Shown here: in pieces, positions 9,243-17,065 of the stretch
Layout: the number at the start of each line of letters is the position of its first letter
Numbering within the stretch: the stretch's first letter is position 1
Source: Cupriavidus respiraculi
Lineage (GTDB): Bacteria; Pseudomonadota; Gammaproteobacteria; Burkholderiales; Burkholderiaceae
DNA length: 64,000 bases
Direction of reading: 5' to 3'
Assembly (NCBI RefSeq): GCF_914271545.1
Contig: NZ_CAJZAH010000004.1
Span: forward strand, 310,001 to 374,000
Program-made: the position numbers and the translations under genes
Notes under the pieces: model-generated
The model's database searches: none
What the model was told of the DNA's origin: nothing
Seen by the model: the letters and a program-made list of their open reading frames with translations, nothing else

Positions 9243-9252
9243 TAATGATTCA
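9235..9252. promoter_or_regulatory. 7-4-7 palindrome, candidate TetR-type operator
   Basis: TGAATCA (9235-9241), ATAA, TGATTCA (9246-9252): a perfect inverted repeat in the gap between the efflux operon and the divergent TetR-type regulator. TetR proteins bind palindromes of this size, usually between the regulator gene and its target. The site overlaps the predicted -35 of the efflux promoter. Confidence 0.6.
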
Positions 9253-9321
9253 CGCGGGATGTGCGGAACGGTTTTTGCCGGATAATCGGCAGCAAGCCAA
9301 GCTGTTTCCGGCCAATCCGGC

Positions 9322-9933
9322 ATGGAAAGTGCATCACCAGACTTATCAAGTGGAATCAACATCGACATGACGGCTGCCAACGCATCGCATGAAGACAACA
9401 GCCGATTGCTCGCCGCACTGGCCCTCGCGCTGGTGGACCATCCCCGCGGCACGCTTCAGGAACTGGCAAAGGCCGTCGGCATCAGCAAGGCCACCCTGTA
9501 CCGTTTCTGCCGCACCCGCGACGAACTGATCTCCCGCCTGATAGAACACTGCGCCGGCGTGCTGGCCGGCGTCATCGATTCGGCAGGGCTGGACGACCCT
9601 TCCCCACTGGCGGCGTTGCGCCGCCTGAACGCGAACATGATCGAGCAGCGCGAGGTCGCGGCCTTCCTGATCTATTACTGGCGGGAAGTAGTCTCGGGCA
9701 TGTCGACCGACTGGCAGACCGGCTGGGAAAACAAGCTCGACGCATTTTTCCTGCGCGGCCAGCAGAAAGGCGTGTTCCGGATAGACATCAGCGCGCCCGC
9801 GATGATGGAGATGTGGGCGTCGCTGCTGATCGGACTGCTCGACGGGGAGCGGCGCGGGCGCATCGCGCGGGCCGGGCTGCCGGCGCTGGCCGAGCGCGCC
9901 TTCCTGCACGGCGCGGCGGCTTCCCCCGCCTAG
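9322..9933 (+). CDS. TetR/AcrR-family repressor of the adjacent efflux operon
   Basis: 203-residue TetR-like regulator. The N-terminal HTH is clear: 'TLQELAKAVGISKATLYRFC' with the following 'RTRDELISRLIEHC'. The C-terminal ligand-binding region is all-helical. The start is uncertain: the ATG at 9322 has no clear ribosome site, while an ATG at 9367 (MTAANASH) has GGAA about 11 bases upstream and would give 188 residues. It is divergent from the RND operon, the usual arrangement for a local repressor. The role as repressor, and binding to the 9235-9252 palindrome, are inferred from arrangement. Confidence 0.88.
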   Translation: MESASPDLSSGINIDMTAANASHEDNSRLLAALALALVDHPRGTLQELAKAVGISKATLYRFCRTRDELISRLIEHCAGVLAGVIDSAGLDDPSPLAALRRLNANMIEQREVAAFLIYYWREVVSGMSTDWQTGWENKLDAFFLRGQQKGVFRIDISAPAMMEMWASLLIGLLDGERRGRIARAGLPALAERAFLHGAAASPA

Positions 9934-9969
9934 GAAACCGCGCGCCCCCCGGTAGGGCGGCGCGGACCT

Positions 9970-11502
9970 TCAGCGCGGCAGCGGTTGCCGCTTGAAGCGC
10001 TTCCACATCCTGCGCAGCGCCTCGTCGTCGGCGCGCACGCGGGAGGCCAGATAGCCACGCGCGAAGCCCGCCCCCGCACCGGCTTCCGGGCGCTCTTGGG
10101 CCAGCGTCTTCAGCAGCCCGTCCGCCACCGCGACATCGTTGCGCCAACCCAGGTCGTCCTGCAGCTTGCCCAGCGCCGAGGCGAAGCGGCGCACCGCTTT
10201 CTCCGGATACAGGCAGGCAAAGAACTCCGTGGCATAGCGCAGCTTCTTGGCCGCGATGCGCGCGCGGTGGCGCTGGTGCGCATCGAGCCGGGACATGCGC
10301 CGGCCGCGCTTGAGCAGCTTGCGGCGGCGCTCGCGCAACGTCCGGTTGGCGAACTTCACGATGGGCATGTCCAGCGCCTGCCGGGCGGCCGGGTCCATGT
10401 CCTCGCGCCAGCCGCGCCGCTCCACCCACCCGGACAGCGCCATCATCAGCCGCGCGTAGCGTACGGAATCCACCGCGGCGGCGGCCCGCCCGCGGTTCGC
10501 GCGCGCGGTGTCCTCGCAGGCCCGCCCGAGCGCCGCCACGCTGGCGTCTTCCGGTGCGGCGCCGGCCACCTCGGGCAGCGTCGTGCTCGCCAGCACGTGC
10601 CAGTCGCGCGCCTGCCCGAGTTCGCCGGCGATCCAGCGGATTTCCGTCTCGAGCTCGGACGGCAAGGCAATCACCGGGGCAACCAGGTCCGCCGCGGACC
10701 GCAGCCGGCGCAGGCCCACCCGCATCTGATGGACGCTGCCGGCGTCGTCGCCCGCCACCACCCCGCGCTCGTTGCCGTGGACCTGGGCCAGGCAGTTCCC
10801 GACCATGCGCTGGAAGGCGCGTTCGAGGGTATCGCGCCTGGACAGCGCCAGCGGCTCGGCGCGCACCGCCCGGCGGTGCTCGCGCCCCAGCAGCTCGTAG
10901 CCGCGCTCGCTCTTGCTGAGGTAGCCCGGGCGCAGCGGCACATCCTCCAGCAGATCCAGCGCAAAGCGGTACAGGTGTTCCGGGGCGCCGCTCTTGAGCT
11001 CCATTTCCACCTCGTGGATCGGCGCCGAGGCCTCTCCCGCCTCCACCACGCCCTCGTCCAGCGCCAGTTCGATCTCGTCGCCCTTGGGCAGGCGCAGCAG
11101 GGAAATGGACCGCCTGACCCGGGTGACGAAGACAGGCGCCAGGCGCGACGCCAGCGCCCCATTGCGCAGCAGCTTGCCCAGGTCCGACCCCTTGGGCAGG
11201 TGCGCCCGCAGGGCGCCCAGGTCCGGCTTGCCATCGGCGACCGGGCCCTCGAACTCTCCGCGCTCGTAGAACCCGGCCCGCACGCGCCCGGCGGTCTTGA
11301 GCGTCTGGACATGGTGGTTGCCGGCCGTGCGCACCCGCAGCGAGGCGCCAAGACGGTGCAGCGCCAGATCCGGGGTATCGAAATACGTGCTGACCAGTTC
11401 CTCGGCATGCGGCGGTTCGGTCTGCAAGGACGCCAGCAGGGCCGAATCGCGCAGTTGCGCCGCCTGGCCATCGCCCAGCTGCAGTTTCAGTTCGCGTTCC
11501 AT
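9970..11502 (-). CDS. CYTH-CHAD protein (inorganic triphosphatase-like)
   Basis: 510-residue two-domain protein. The N-terminal CYTH domain opens with 'MERELKL', the E-x-E-x-K motif that binds metal and polyphosphate substrates in triphosphate tunnel enzymes. Later Arg/Glu/Lys-rich strands such as 'RVRTAGNHHVQTLK' fit the tunnel. The C-terminal CHAD domain (from about residue 215) has its conserved histidine-basic helices 'VHQMRVGLRRLRSA' and 'HRARIAAKKLRYATEFF', which bind polyphosphate. This architecture matches E. coli YgiF, an inorganic triphosphatase; that activity here is inference. It converges with the TetR gene 36 bp away and is divergent from the flagellar operon. Confidence 0.92.
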   Translation of the reverse strand: MERELKLQLGDGQAAQLRDSALLASLQTEPPHAEELVSTYFDTPDLALHRLGASLRVRTAGNHHVQTLKTAGRVRAGFYERGEFEGPVADGKPDLGALRAHLPKGSDLGKLLRNGALASRLAPVFVTRVRRSISLLRLPKGDEIELALDEGVVEAGEASAPIHEVEMELKSGAPEHLYRFALDLLEDVPLRPGYLSKSERGYELLGREHRRAVRAEPLALSRRDTLERAFQRMVGNCLAQVHGNERGVVAGDDAGSVHQMRVGLRRLRSAADLVAPVIALPSELETEIRWIAGELGQARDWHVLASTTLPEVAGAAPEDASVAALGRACEDTARANRGRAAAAVDSVRYARLMMALSGWVERRGWREDMDPAARQALDMPIVKFANRTLRERRRKLLKRGRRMSRLDAHQRHRARIAAKKLRYATEFFACLYPEKAVRRFASALGKLQDDLGWRNDVAVADGLLKTLAQERPEAGAGAGFARGYLASRVRADDEALRRMWKRFKRQPLPR

Positions 11503-11867
11503 GGTTTCCCTTTCGTGTTCGATGCACGGGTCGGCGGCCGTCCGGATGGCGGGAAACGGTCCTCAACCGCCACATCCGGCTCGGTCGGCGCCAAGCTGGC
11601 CCCGCGTGCGCCGCCGGGTTGCAATGGGTTTCCCCGCGCCATACGAGACGGCCACCGCTTTCCAGTCCGAACACGCCGGCGCCCTCAAGTTCCGCCAACA
11701 GCATTCGTTAACGCTGTCATAGACGCTGGAATTGCCTTCCGCCCGGCGCGGATGGCGCTGCCCGCTCAGCTCAAAGGGCCAAGCTGAGCGGCTTTACCCC
11801 TTTTTTTCGGCCCATTGCTTGCCCTCGATTCCCTCAAGATGGCGGGGCATTCCGATACAGGCATCTC
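11503..11867. other. 365-bp intergenic region upstream of fliL
   Basis: No credible gene on either strand. It separates the CYTH-CHAD gene (minus) from the flagellar operon (plus). It contains a short inverted repeat, ACAGC/GCTGT, near 11699-11718, and the strong hairpin/pseudoknot candidate at 11764-11807. I looked for sigma-54 (GG-N10-GC) and sigma-28 type boxes and found no convincing match. Confidence 0.6.
11764..11807 (+). promoter_or_regulatory. Hairpin with possible H-type pseudoknot and U tract in the fliL leader
   Basis: Stem 1: GCTCAGCT (11764-11771) pairs exactly with AGCTGAGC (11782-11789). Its loop contains AAAGGG (11773-11778), which can pair with CCCTTT (11798-11803) just before more Ts (to 11807). 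This gives a classical H-type pseudoknot geometry: 1-nt, 3-nt and 8-nt connectors. It could instead be a simple terminator. It ends about 60 bp before the fliL start codon. Confidence 0.4.
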
Positions 11868-12353
11868 ATGGCGAAAACGCTCACTTCCTCCCCGGCCACT
11901 GGCGGCTCGGGCAACCGCGGCAAGCTGGTGCTGGGTGGCATCGTGGTGGCTGCCGCGCTGGGCGCGGGCAGCTTCTTTCTCGGCAGCCTCCTGAGCAACC
12001 GCGCCGCCCCGCCGGCGCCGGCCGCACCGGTCATTCCCGCCCCGATCTTCGTGGCGCTGGATGCGTTCACCGTCAACCTCAAGGGTGAAGACGGCGACCG
12101 CTTCCTGCATACCGGGCTGTCGATCAAGGTGGCGGACGCCGCCACCCAGGCGCGCATCGCCGAGTACCTGCCCGAGGCACGCAGCCGCATTCTGCTGTTG
12201 CTGTCGGCCAAGCAGCCGCCGGAACTGGCGACTGTGGAGGGCAAGCACAAGCTCGCCGAGGAGATCAAGCAGGCGCTGGCCAAGCCTTTCGCGGGCGGCC
12301 TGCCGCCGCAGCAGATCACCGATGTCCTGTTCACTTCCTTCGTGGTGCAGTAA
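11868..12353 (+). CDS. fliL: Flagellar basal body-associated protein FliL
   Basis: 161-residue single-pass inner-membrane protein of the flagellar motor, which in other bacteria supports stator function near the basal body. A short cytoplasmic tail is followed by one membrane segment ('LVLGGIVVAAALGAGSFFLG', about residues 22-45) and a periplasmic domain with the FliL-type 'LDAFTVNLKGEDGDRFL' start. The C-terminus 'ITDVLFTSFVVQ' is characteristic. First gene of fliLMNOPQR; 149 bp separate it from fliM. Confidence 0.96.
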   Translation: MAKTLTSSPATGGSGNRGKLVLGGIVVAAALGAGSFFLGSLLSNRAAPPAPAAPVIPAPIFVALDAFTVNLKGEDGDRFLHTGLSIKVADAATQARIAEYLPEARSRILLLLSAKQPPELATVEGKHKLAEEIKQALAKPFAGGLPPQQITDVLFTSFVVQ

Positions 12354-12502
12354 GCCCGTGCCCTGCCCCACTCGCCAACCCGACATGAAGCCCACTATCC
12401 GAGCCTTTACCGCTTGCCCGAGCCGATGCGCAAGCCGCGGCGCCGGCGGGCCCGGATATGCGACGTTTCATTAATTCCGCCGTTCATGGGGCAGGACACT
12501 AG

Positions 12503-13510
12503 ATGGCCTACGACAAGTTCCTCTCGCAGGACGAAGTAGACGAACTGCTGAAGGGCGTTTCCGGCGAAGCCGATACGCCCGAGGCAAGCGCGCCCGTCAG
12601 CGAGGACGGGGTACGCCCGTACAACCTCGCCACGCAGGAGCGCATCGTCCGCGGCCGGCTGCACACGCTCGAGATCATCAACGAGCGTTTCGCCCGCCAG
12701 CTGCGCACGGCGCTGTTCAACTTCATCCGGCGTGGCGCCGACATCTCGGTCGGCTCGATCCGCATCGAGAAGTACGGCGATTTCGTCCGCAACCTGCCGG
12801 TGCCGACCAACCTGAACCTGGTGCACATGAAGCCGCTGCGCGGCACGGCACTGTTCGTGTTCGACCCCAACCTGGTGTTCCTGGTGGTCGACAACCTGTT
12901 CGGCGGCGACGGGCGTTTCCACACCCGTGTAGAAGGGCGCGACTTTACCCAGACGGAACAACGCATCATCCGGCGCATGCTGGACCTGGCGCTGGCCAGC
13001 TATGGCCACGCCTGGCAGGCAGTGCATCCCATCGAGTTCGAGTATGTCCGCTCGGAGATGCACACCAAGTTCGCCAATATCGCGATCCCGACGGAAGTGG
13101 TGGTGACCACCGCCTTCCATATCGAACTGGGCGCGGTGGGCGGCCAGCTGCACGTCTGCTTCCCGTACTCGATGATCGAGCCGGTGCGCGACCTGCTGAT
13201 GAATCCGCTGCAGGACGAAGTGGAAGTGGACAAGCGCTGGATCGAACAGCTGTCCCACCAGTTGCGCGCCGCGGAGGTGGAACTCATTGCCGAGTTCGCC
13301 CATATGAACAGTACCGTGGCCGAAGTGCTCGCACTGCGCGCCGGCGATGTACTGCCGATCGAGCTGCCCGAGCAGGTGTTCGGCAAGGTAGACGGCGTGC
13401 CCGTCATGCAGTGCGGCTTCGGCACCATGAATGGCCAATACGCGCTGCGCGTAGAACGCATGATCAATCACCAAGACAGCGATTCCAACAAGGAAACCGA
13501 CCATGACTGA
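12503..13510 (+). CDS. fliM: Flagellar motor switch protein FliM
   Basis: 335-residue C-ring protein that binds phosphorylated CheY and sets rotation direction. The N-terminal CheY-P binding peptide is intact ('FLSQDEVDELLKGV'). The CheC-like middle domain follows ('LNLVHMKPLRGTALFVFDPN'), and the C-terminal SpoA domain interacts with FliN. Length matches E. coli FliM (334). The stop codon overlaps fliN by 8 bp, showing translational coupling. Confidence 0.97.
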   Translation: MAYDKFLSQDEVDELLKGVSGEADTPEASAPVSEDGVRPYNLATQERIVRGRLHTLEIINERFARQLRTALFNFIRRGADISVGSIRIEKYGDFVRNLPVPTNLNLVHMKPLRGTALFVFDPNLVFLVVDNLFGGDGRFHTRVEGRDFTQTEQRIIRRMLDLALASYGHAWQAVHPIEFEYVRSEMHTKFANIAIPTEVVVTTAFHIELGAVGGQLHVCFPYSMIEPVRDLLMNPLQDEVEVDKRWIEQLSHQLRAAEVELIAEFAHMNSTVAEVLALRAGDVLPIELPEQVFGKVDGVPVMQCGFGTMNGQYALRVERMINHQDSDSNKETDHD

Positions 13511-13940
13511 CGGCAAAGAGGACAAGCCGGCCGATCCGATGGACGACTGGGCAAGCGCCCTGGCCGAGCAAACCAGCACCGAAGCCGCCACCGCGGCGCC
13601 GGCCGCGGCCCCCGCTGCCACGCCGGCCGCGTCGACGGTCTTCCAGCCGCTGGCCCGCGAAGCCACGAGCGGCTTCCACAACGATATCGAGATGATTCTC
13701 GACATCCCGGTGCAGCTTACCGTGGAGCTTGGCCGCACCAAGGTGCCGATCAAGACGCTGCTGCAGCTGGCGCAGGGCTCGGTGGTGGAACTGGACGGCC
13801 TGGCGGGCGAACCGATGGACGTGCTGGTCAACGGCTACCTGATCGCGCAAGGCGAGGTCGTGGTGGTCAACGACAAGTTCGGCATCCGCCTGACGGACAT
13901 CATCACGCCGTCCGAACGCATCCGGAAGCTCAACAAATGA
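13503..13940 (+). CDS. fliN: Flagellar motor switch protein FliN
   Basis: 145-residue C-ring component. The N-terminal 55 residues are Ala/Pro-rich and probably disordered. The C-terminal SpoA domain carries the usual 'DIPVQLTVELGRTKVPIKTLLQL' region (split here: DIPVQLTVELG and KTLLQLAQGSVVELD) and ends in 'GIRLTDIITPSERIRKL'. It partners FliM in the switch and FliH at the export gate. Overlaps fliM at its start and fliO at its end (ATGA). Confidence 0.97.
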   Translation: MTDGKEDKPADPMDDWASALAEQTSTEAATAAPAAAPAATPAASTVFQPLAREATSGFHNDIEMILDIPVQLTVELGRTKVPIKTLLQLAQGSVVELDGLAGEPMDVLVNGYLIAQGEVVVVNDKFGIRLTDIITPSERIRKLNK

Positions 13941-14404
13941 CATGCCGTAACCTCCGGCCCGGCCTGCTGGCGCCGACCCTCGCCCTGCTTCCCGGCCTCG
14001 CGCTGGCGGAGGAAGGCAAGGTCGTCGTCAGCGGCGCGGCCGGACTCGCGCAGGCCGGGCTTGGCCTGTTCGCCGTCATCGCCCTCATTCTGGCGCTCGC
14101 CTGGGCGGCGCGCCGCACCGGGCTGGTGAGACCCGGCAATGCCGGCGCGATGAAGGTGGTCGGCACGACCTCGCTCGGGCCGCGCCAGCGGCTCGTGCTG
14201 GTCGAGGTCGGCGGCACCTGGCTCGTGCTCGGCGTGGGCGCGGGCGAAATCCGCACCTTGCATACGCTGCCGGCGCAAGACGGCGGCGAGGCCGATGCCA
14301 TGGGTTCCATGGGCATGCCGCCGAACCGGGGGTCCACCCCGCCGATGACCGGCACTTTCGCGCAGCGCCTGCTGCGCGCGATGCAACACAACCTGAAGTC
14401 ATGA
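13937..14404 (+). CDS. fliO: Flagellar biosynthesis protein FliO
   Basis: 155-residue FliO/FliZ family membrane protein that assists assembly of the FliP export ring. One N-terminal signal-like segment ends near 'LALAEEGK', and one membrane segment follows ('[19 protein letters not shown]'). A small cytoplasmic domain carries '[24 protein letters not shown]', given here in parts: [12 protein letters not shown] and WLVLGVG. Overlaps fliN and fliP by 4 bp each. Weak conservation is normal for FliO; the position decides the call. Confidence 0.94.
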   Translation: MTCRNLRPGLLAPTLALLPGLALAEEGKVVVSGAAGLAQAGLGLFAVIALILALAWAARRTGLVRPGNAGAMKVVGTTSLGPRQRLVLVEVGGTWLVLGVGAGEIRTLHTLPAQDGGEADAMGSMGMPPNRGSTPPMTGTFAQRLLRAMQHNLKS

Positions 14405-15186
14405 ATCGCACGTTTTTCGCGCCGGCACGGCCTCGGGCCGGCATGGCGCTCGCGCTCGGCGTGTGCCTGGCCGCCGCCCTGGCCCTGTTGCCGGGCCTGG
14501 CCGAGGCCCAGACGCTCCCCGGCGTGGTGAGTCGTCCCGGTCCCGGCGGCAGCCAGACCTGGTCGCTGCCGCTGCAGACGCTGGCGCTGCTGACTTCGCT
14601 CTCGTTCCTGCCGGCCGCGCTGCTGATGATGACGGGCTTCACCCGCATCGTGATCGTGCTCGGCCTGTTGCGCAGCGCGCTGGGTACCGCGACCTCGCCG
14701 CCCAACCAGATCCTGATCGGCCTGTCGCTGTTCCTGACGCTCTTCGTGATGGGTCCGGTGCTGGACCAGGTCTACAACGACGCGTACAAGCCGCTGTCCG
14801 AGAACCGCATCAGCCTCGAGCAGGCCGCCGAACGCGCGGCCGCGCCGATGAAGAGCTTCATGCTCAAGCAGACCCGCGAGAAGGACCTGGCGATGTTCGC
14901 GCAGATGGCCAAGACGCCCGACCTGCAAGGTCCGGAAGACGTGCCCATGCGCATCCTGGTACCGGCCTTCGTCACCAGCGAACTGAAGACCGCCTTCCAG
15001 ATCGGCTTCACCATCTTCATTCCGTTCCTGATCATCGACCTGGTCGTGGCCAGCGTGCTGATGGCCATGGGGATGATGATGGTGCCGCCGGCGACCATCT
15101 CGCTGCCGTTCAAGCTGATGCTGTTCGTGCTCGTCGATGGCTGGCAACTGCTGCTGGGCTCGCTGGCCCAGAGCTTCATGAACTGA
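14401..15186 (+). CDS. fliP: Flagellar type III export protein FliP
   Basis: 261-residue export-gate core protein. A cleavable signal region ending near 'GLAEAQ' precedes the mature part, as in enterobacterial FliP. Conserved blocks are present: '[19 protein letters not shown]', '[20 protein letters not shown]', and the C-terminal '[14 protein letters not shown]'. Four membrane segments are predicted. Together with FliQ and FliR it forms the secretion pore. Overlaps fliO by 4 bp; fliQ starts 12 bp after its stop. Confidence 0.97.
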   Translation: MNRTFFAPARPRAGMALALGVCLAAALALLPGLAEAQTLPGVVSRPGPGGSQTWSLPLQTLALLTSLSFLPAALLMMTGFTRIVIVLGLLRSALGTATSPPNQILIGLSLFLTLFVMGPVLDQVYNDAYKPLSENRISLEQAAERAAAPMKSFMLKQTREKDLAMFAQMAKTPDLQGPEDVPMRILVPAFVTSELKTAFQIGFTIFIPFLIIDLVVASVLMAMGMMMVPPATISLPFKLMLFVLVDGWQLLLGSLAQSFMN

Positions 15187-15197
15187 GCGGGCGCGCC

Positions 15198-15467
15198 ATG
15201 ACTCCGGAAACAGTAATGACCATCGCGACCAACGCGATGAAGATGACCCTGATCCTGTCCGGGCCGCTGCTGCTGGTGGCGCTCGCCGCGGGCCTGATCG
15301 TGAGCCTGTTCCAGGCCGCCACGCAGATCAACGAAATGACACTGTCGTTCATTCCGAAGCTGCTGGCGTTGTTCATCACGATGGTGCTGATCGGCCCGTG
15401 GATGATCAACACGTTCGTCGACTACATGCGCGAAGTGTTCGAGAGCATTCCCGGCCTCGCACACTGA
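15198..15467 (+). CDS. fliQ: Flagellar export protein FliQ
   Basis: 89-residue protein with two membrane helices, the minor component of the FliPQR export gate. The start 'MTPETVMTIATNAMKMTL' and the block 'QAATQINEMTLSFIPKL' are diagnostic, and the length equals that of E. coli FliQ (89). It sits between fliP and fliR as usual. Confidence 0.97.
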   Translation: MTPETVMTIATNAMKMTLILSGPLLLVALAAGLIVSLFQAATQINEMTLSFIPKLLALFITMVLIGPWMINTFVDYMREVFESIPGLAH

Positions 15468-15479
15468 CGCAGTTCCGAC

Positions 15480-16274
15480 ATGGTGTCCGTGACCACGGCC
15501 CAGCTGTATGGCTGGATTGCCGACTTCCTGTGGCCGCTGTTCCGCCTGCTGGCACTGATCGGCACCGCGCCGCTGTTCGGCGAGACCACCATTCCGCGCC
15601 AGGCCAAGATCGGCCTGGCCGCGCTGATCACCGTCGCCGTGGCGCCCACCATCGGCGACATTCCGGTGGTGCCGGTCTACTCCTTCGATGGCTTCCTGAT
15701 CATCCTCAACGAGATCGGCATCGGCATCGCGCTCGGCTTCTCGATGCGGCTGGTCTTCACCGCCGTGCAGTACGCCGGCGAAATCGTCGGCCTGCAGATG
15801 GGCCTGTCGTTCGCCTCGTTCTACGACCGCAACTCGGGCGGCCAGACCATGGTGCTGGCGCGCTTCCTCAACGTGATCGCGGTGCTGTTGTTCCTCGCCA
15901 TGGACGGCCACCTGCTGATGCTCGCCACCGTGGTCGACAGCTTCTCGGCCCTGCCCATCAGCGCCACGCCGCTGTCCAGCAGCGGCTGGGGGGCGGTGGC
16001 GCGCGCCGGGGGCACGGTCTTCTCGTCCGGCGTACTGCTGGCACTGCCGCTGATCGCCGCGTTGCTGACGCTGAACCTGGTGATGGGCATCCTGAACCGC
16101 GCCTCGCCCCAGCTTTCCATCTTCGCGGTGGGCTTTCCGGTGACGCTGGCCGGCGGCATGGTGCTGATGATGCTGGTGATGCCGCAGATGGGCAGCTTCA
16201 TGTCGCACCTGCTGGAGAACGCGTTGATGGGGCTGACCAACATCCTGGCGCAGTTGCAGCCGACGGGGCGGTAG
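15480..16274 (+). CDS. fliR: Flagellar export protein FliR
   Basis: 264-residue inner-membrane export-gate protein with about six membrane segments. Conserved blocks include 'RLLALIGTAPLFGE', 'GEIVGLQMGLSFASFYD' and 'GFPVTLAGGMVLMMLVMP'. Length matches the family (about 260). Last gene of the operon. A long-range inverted repeat (GCCGGACG near 16278, CGTCCGGC near 16327) follows its stop, but there is no clear terminator. Confidence 0.96.
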   Translation: MVSVTTAQLYGWIADFLWPLFRLLALIGTAPLFGETTIPRQAKIGLAALITVAVAPTIGDIPVVPVYSFDGFLIILNEIGIGIALGFSMRLVFTAVQYAGEIVGLQMGLSFASFYDRNSGGQTMVLARFLNVIAVLLFLAMDGHLLMLATVVDSFSALPISATPLSSSGWGAVARAGGTVFSSGVLLALPLIAALLTLNLVMGILNRASPQLSIFAVGFPVTLAGGMVLMMLVMPQMGSFMSHLLENALMGLTNILAQLQPTGR

Positions 16275-16383
16275 ACGCCGGACGCCAAAAATACCCACAG
16301 CGTTCCCGACAAGCGGTAGAGTTACGTCCGGCGCACATCGAAGGCGCCGACCAAAACAACTATACGCACGGGAAAAGCACGGT

Positions 16384-17001
16384 ATGCGGTCGATTCTGTG
16401 TTGCCTGCTGGCCAGCGCATCGCTGGCCAGCGGCTGCGCATCCATTGTCAGCGGCACCACGCAGGACGTGCTGGTGCAGACCCATCGGAATCAGCATCCG
16501 GTGGAAGGCGCCAGCTGCGAACTCACCAACAGCAAGGGCACGTATCACGTCACCTCGCCGGGAACGGTGCCGATCAATCGCGCGTATGGCGATCTGGCCG
16601 TGCACTGCGAAAAGCCCGGCATGGACGCCGGCACAGCCACTGTCGCCTCGAGCACGAAGGGCATCGCATTCGGCAATGTCCTCATTGGCGGCGCCATCGG
16701 TGCCGCCGTGGATACCGCCTCCGGCGCGGCCTTCGAATATCCGGAACTGATCCGCGTCGAGATGGGATTCAACACCGTCCACGACGGTCTGCCCACGCCG
16801 ATCGACAGCGCCGCCGGCTCCACCGTACGCACGGACTCCACGACCGTCGCAGCGAATGCGCCTGCACCGTTGGCGCCGGTCTCAGCGAGCCTCGATGCGC
16901 CGGCAGTTCCGGCCCGAGCGCCCGCGGCCGCCAGCACCGCACCGTCCAGCGGCAAGCCTGTCGCGATGGACGACCTGCGCCATCTGCTCGCGCCACGCTG
17001 A
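16384..17001 (+). CDS. Exported lipoprotein of unknown function
   Basis: 205-residue predicted lipoprotein. A short signal ends in lipobox LASGC, and the mature part starts 'ASIVSGTTQDVLVQT', a pattern shared with small Burkholderiales lipoproteins. A Gly/Ala-rich segment 'NVLIGGAIGAAVDTASG' (about residues 100-120) could associate with membrane, and the C-terminal 60 residues are Ala/Pro/Ser-rich and probably unstructured. No enzymatic motif is visible. It lies 109 bp after fliR and 64 bp before the trypsin-fold gene; a functional link to flagella is not supported. Confidence 0.8.
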   Translation: MRSILCCLLASASLASGCASIVSGTTQDVLVQTHRNQHPVEGASCELTNSKGTYHVTSPGTVPINRAYGDLAVHCEKPGMDAGTATVASSTKGIAFGNVLIGGAIGAAVDTASGAAFEYPELIRVEMGFNTVHDGLPTPIDSAAGSTVRTDSTTVAANAPAPLAPVSASLDAPAVPARAPAAASTAPSSGKPVAMDDLRHLLAPR

Positions 17002-17065
17002 TCCGAACCGGCCCGGCTCCGACGGGCCTTCCCATGTTTCCACGTTTTCCCGCTTGCCTGCCACC

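Noticed and set aside
11503-11867. Sigma-54 or sigma-28 promoter upstream of fliL
   Set aside because: No GG-N10-GC pair in a good context and no TAAAG/GCCGATAA-like pair with correct spacing was found.
16278-16335. Inverted repeat after fliR as a terminator
   Set aside because: The arms are about 40 bases apart and no T tract follows; it is probably chance.
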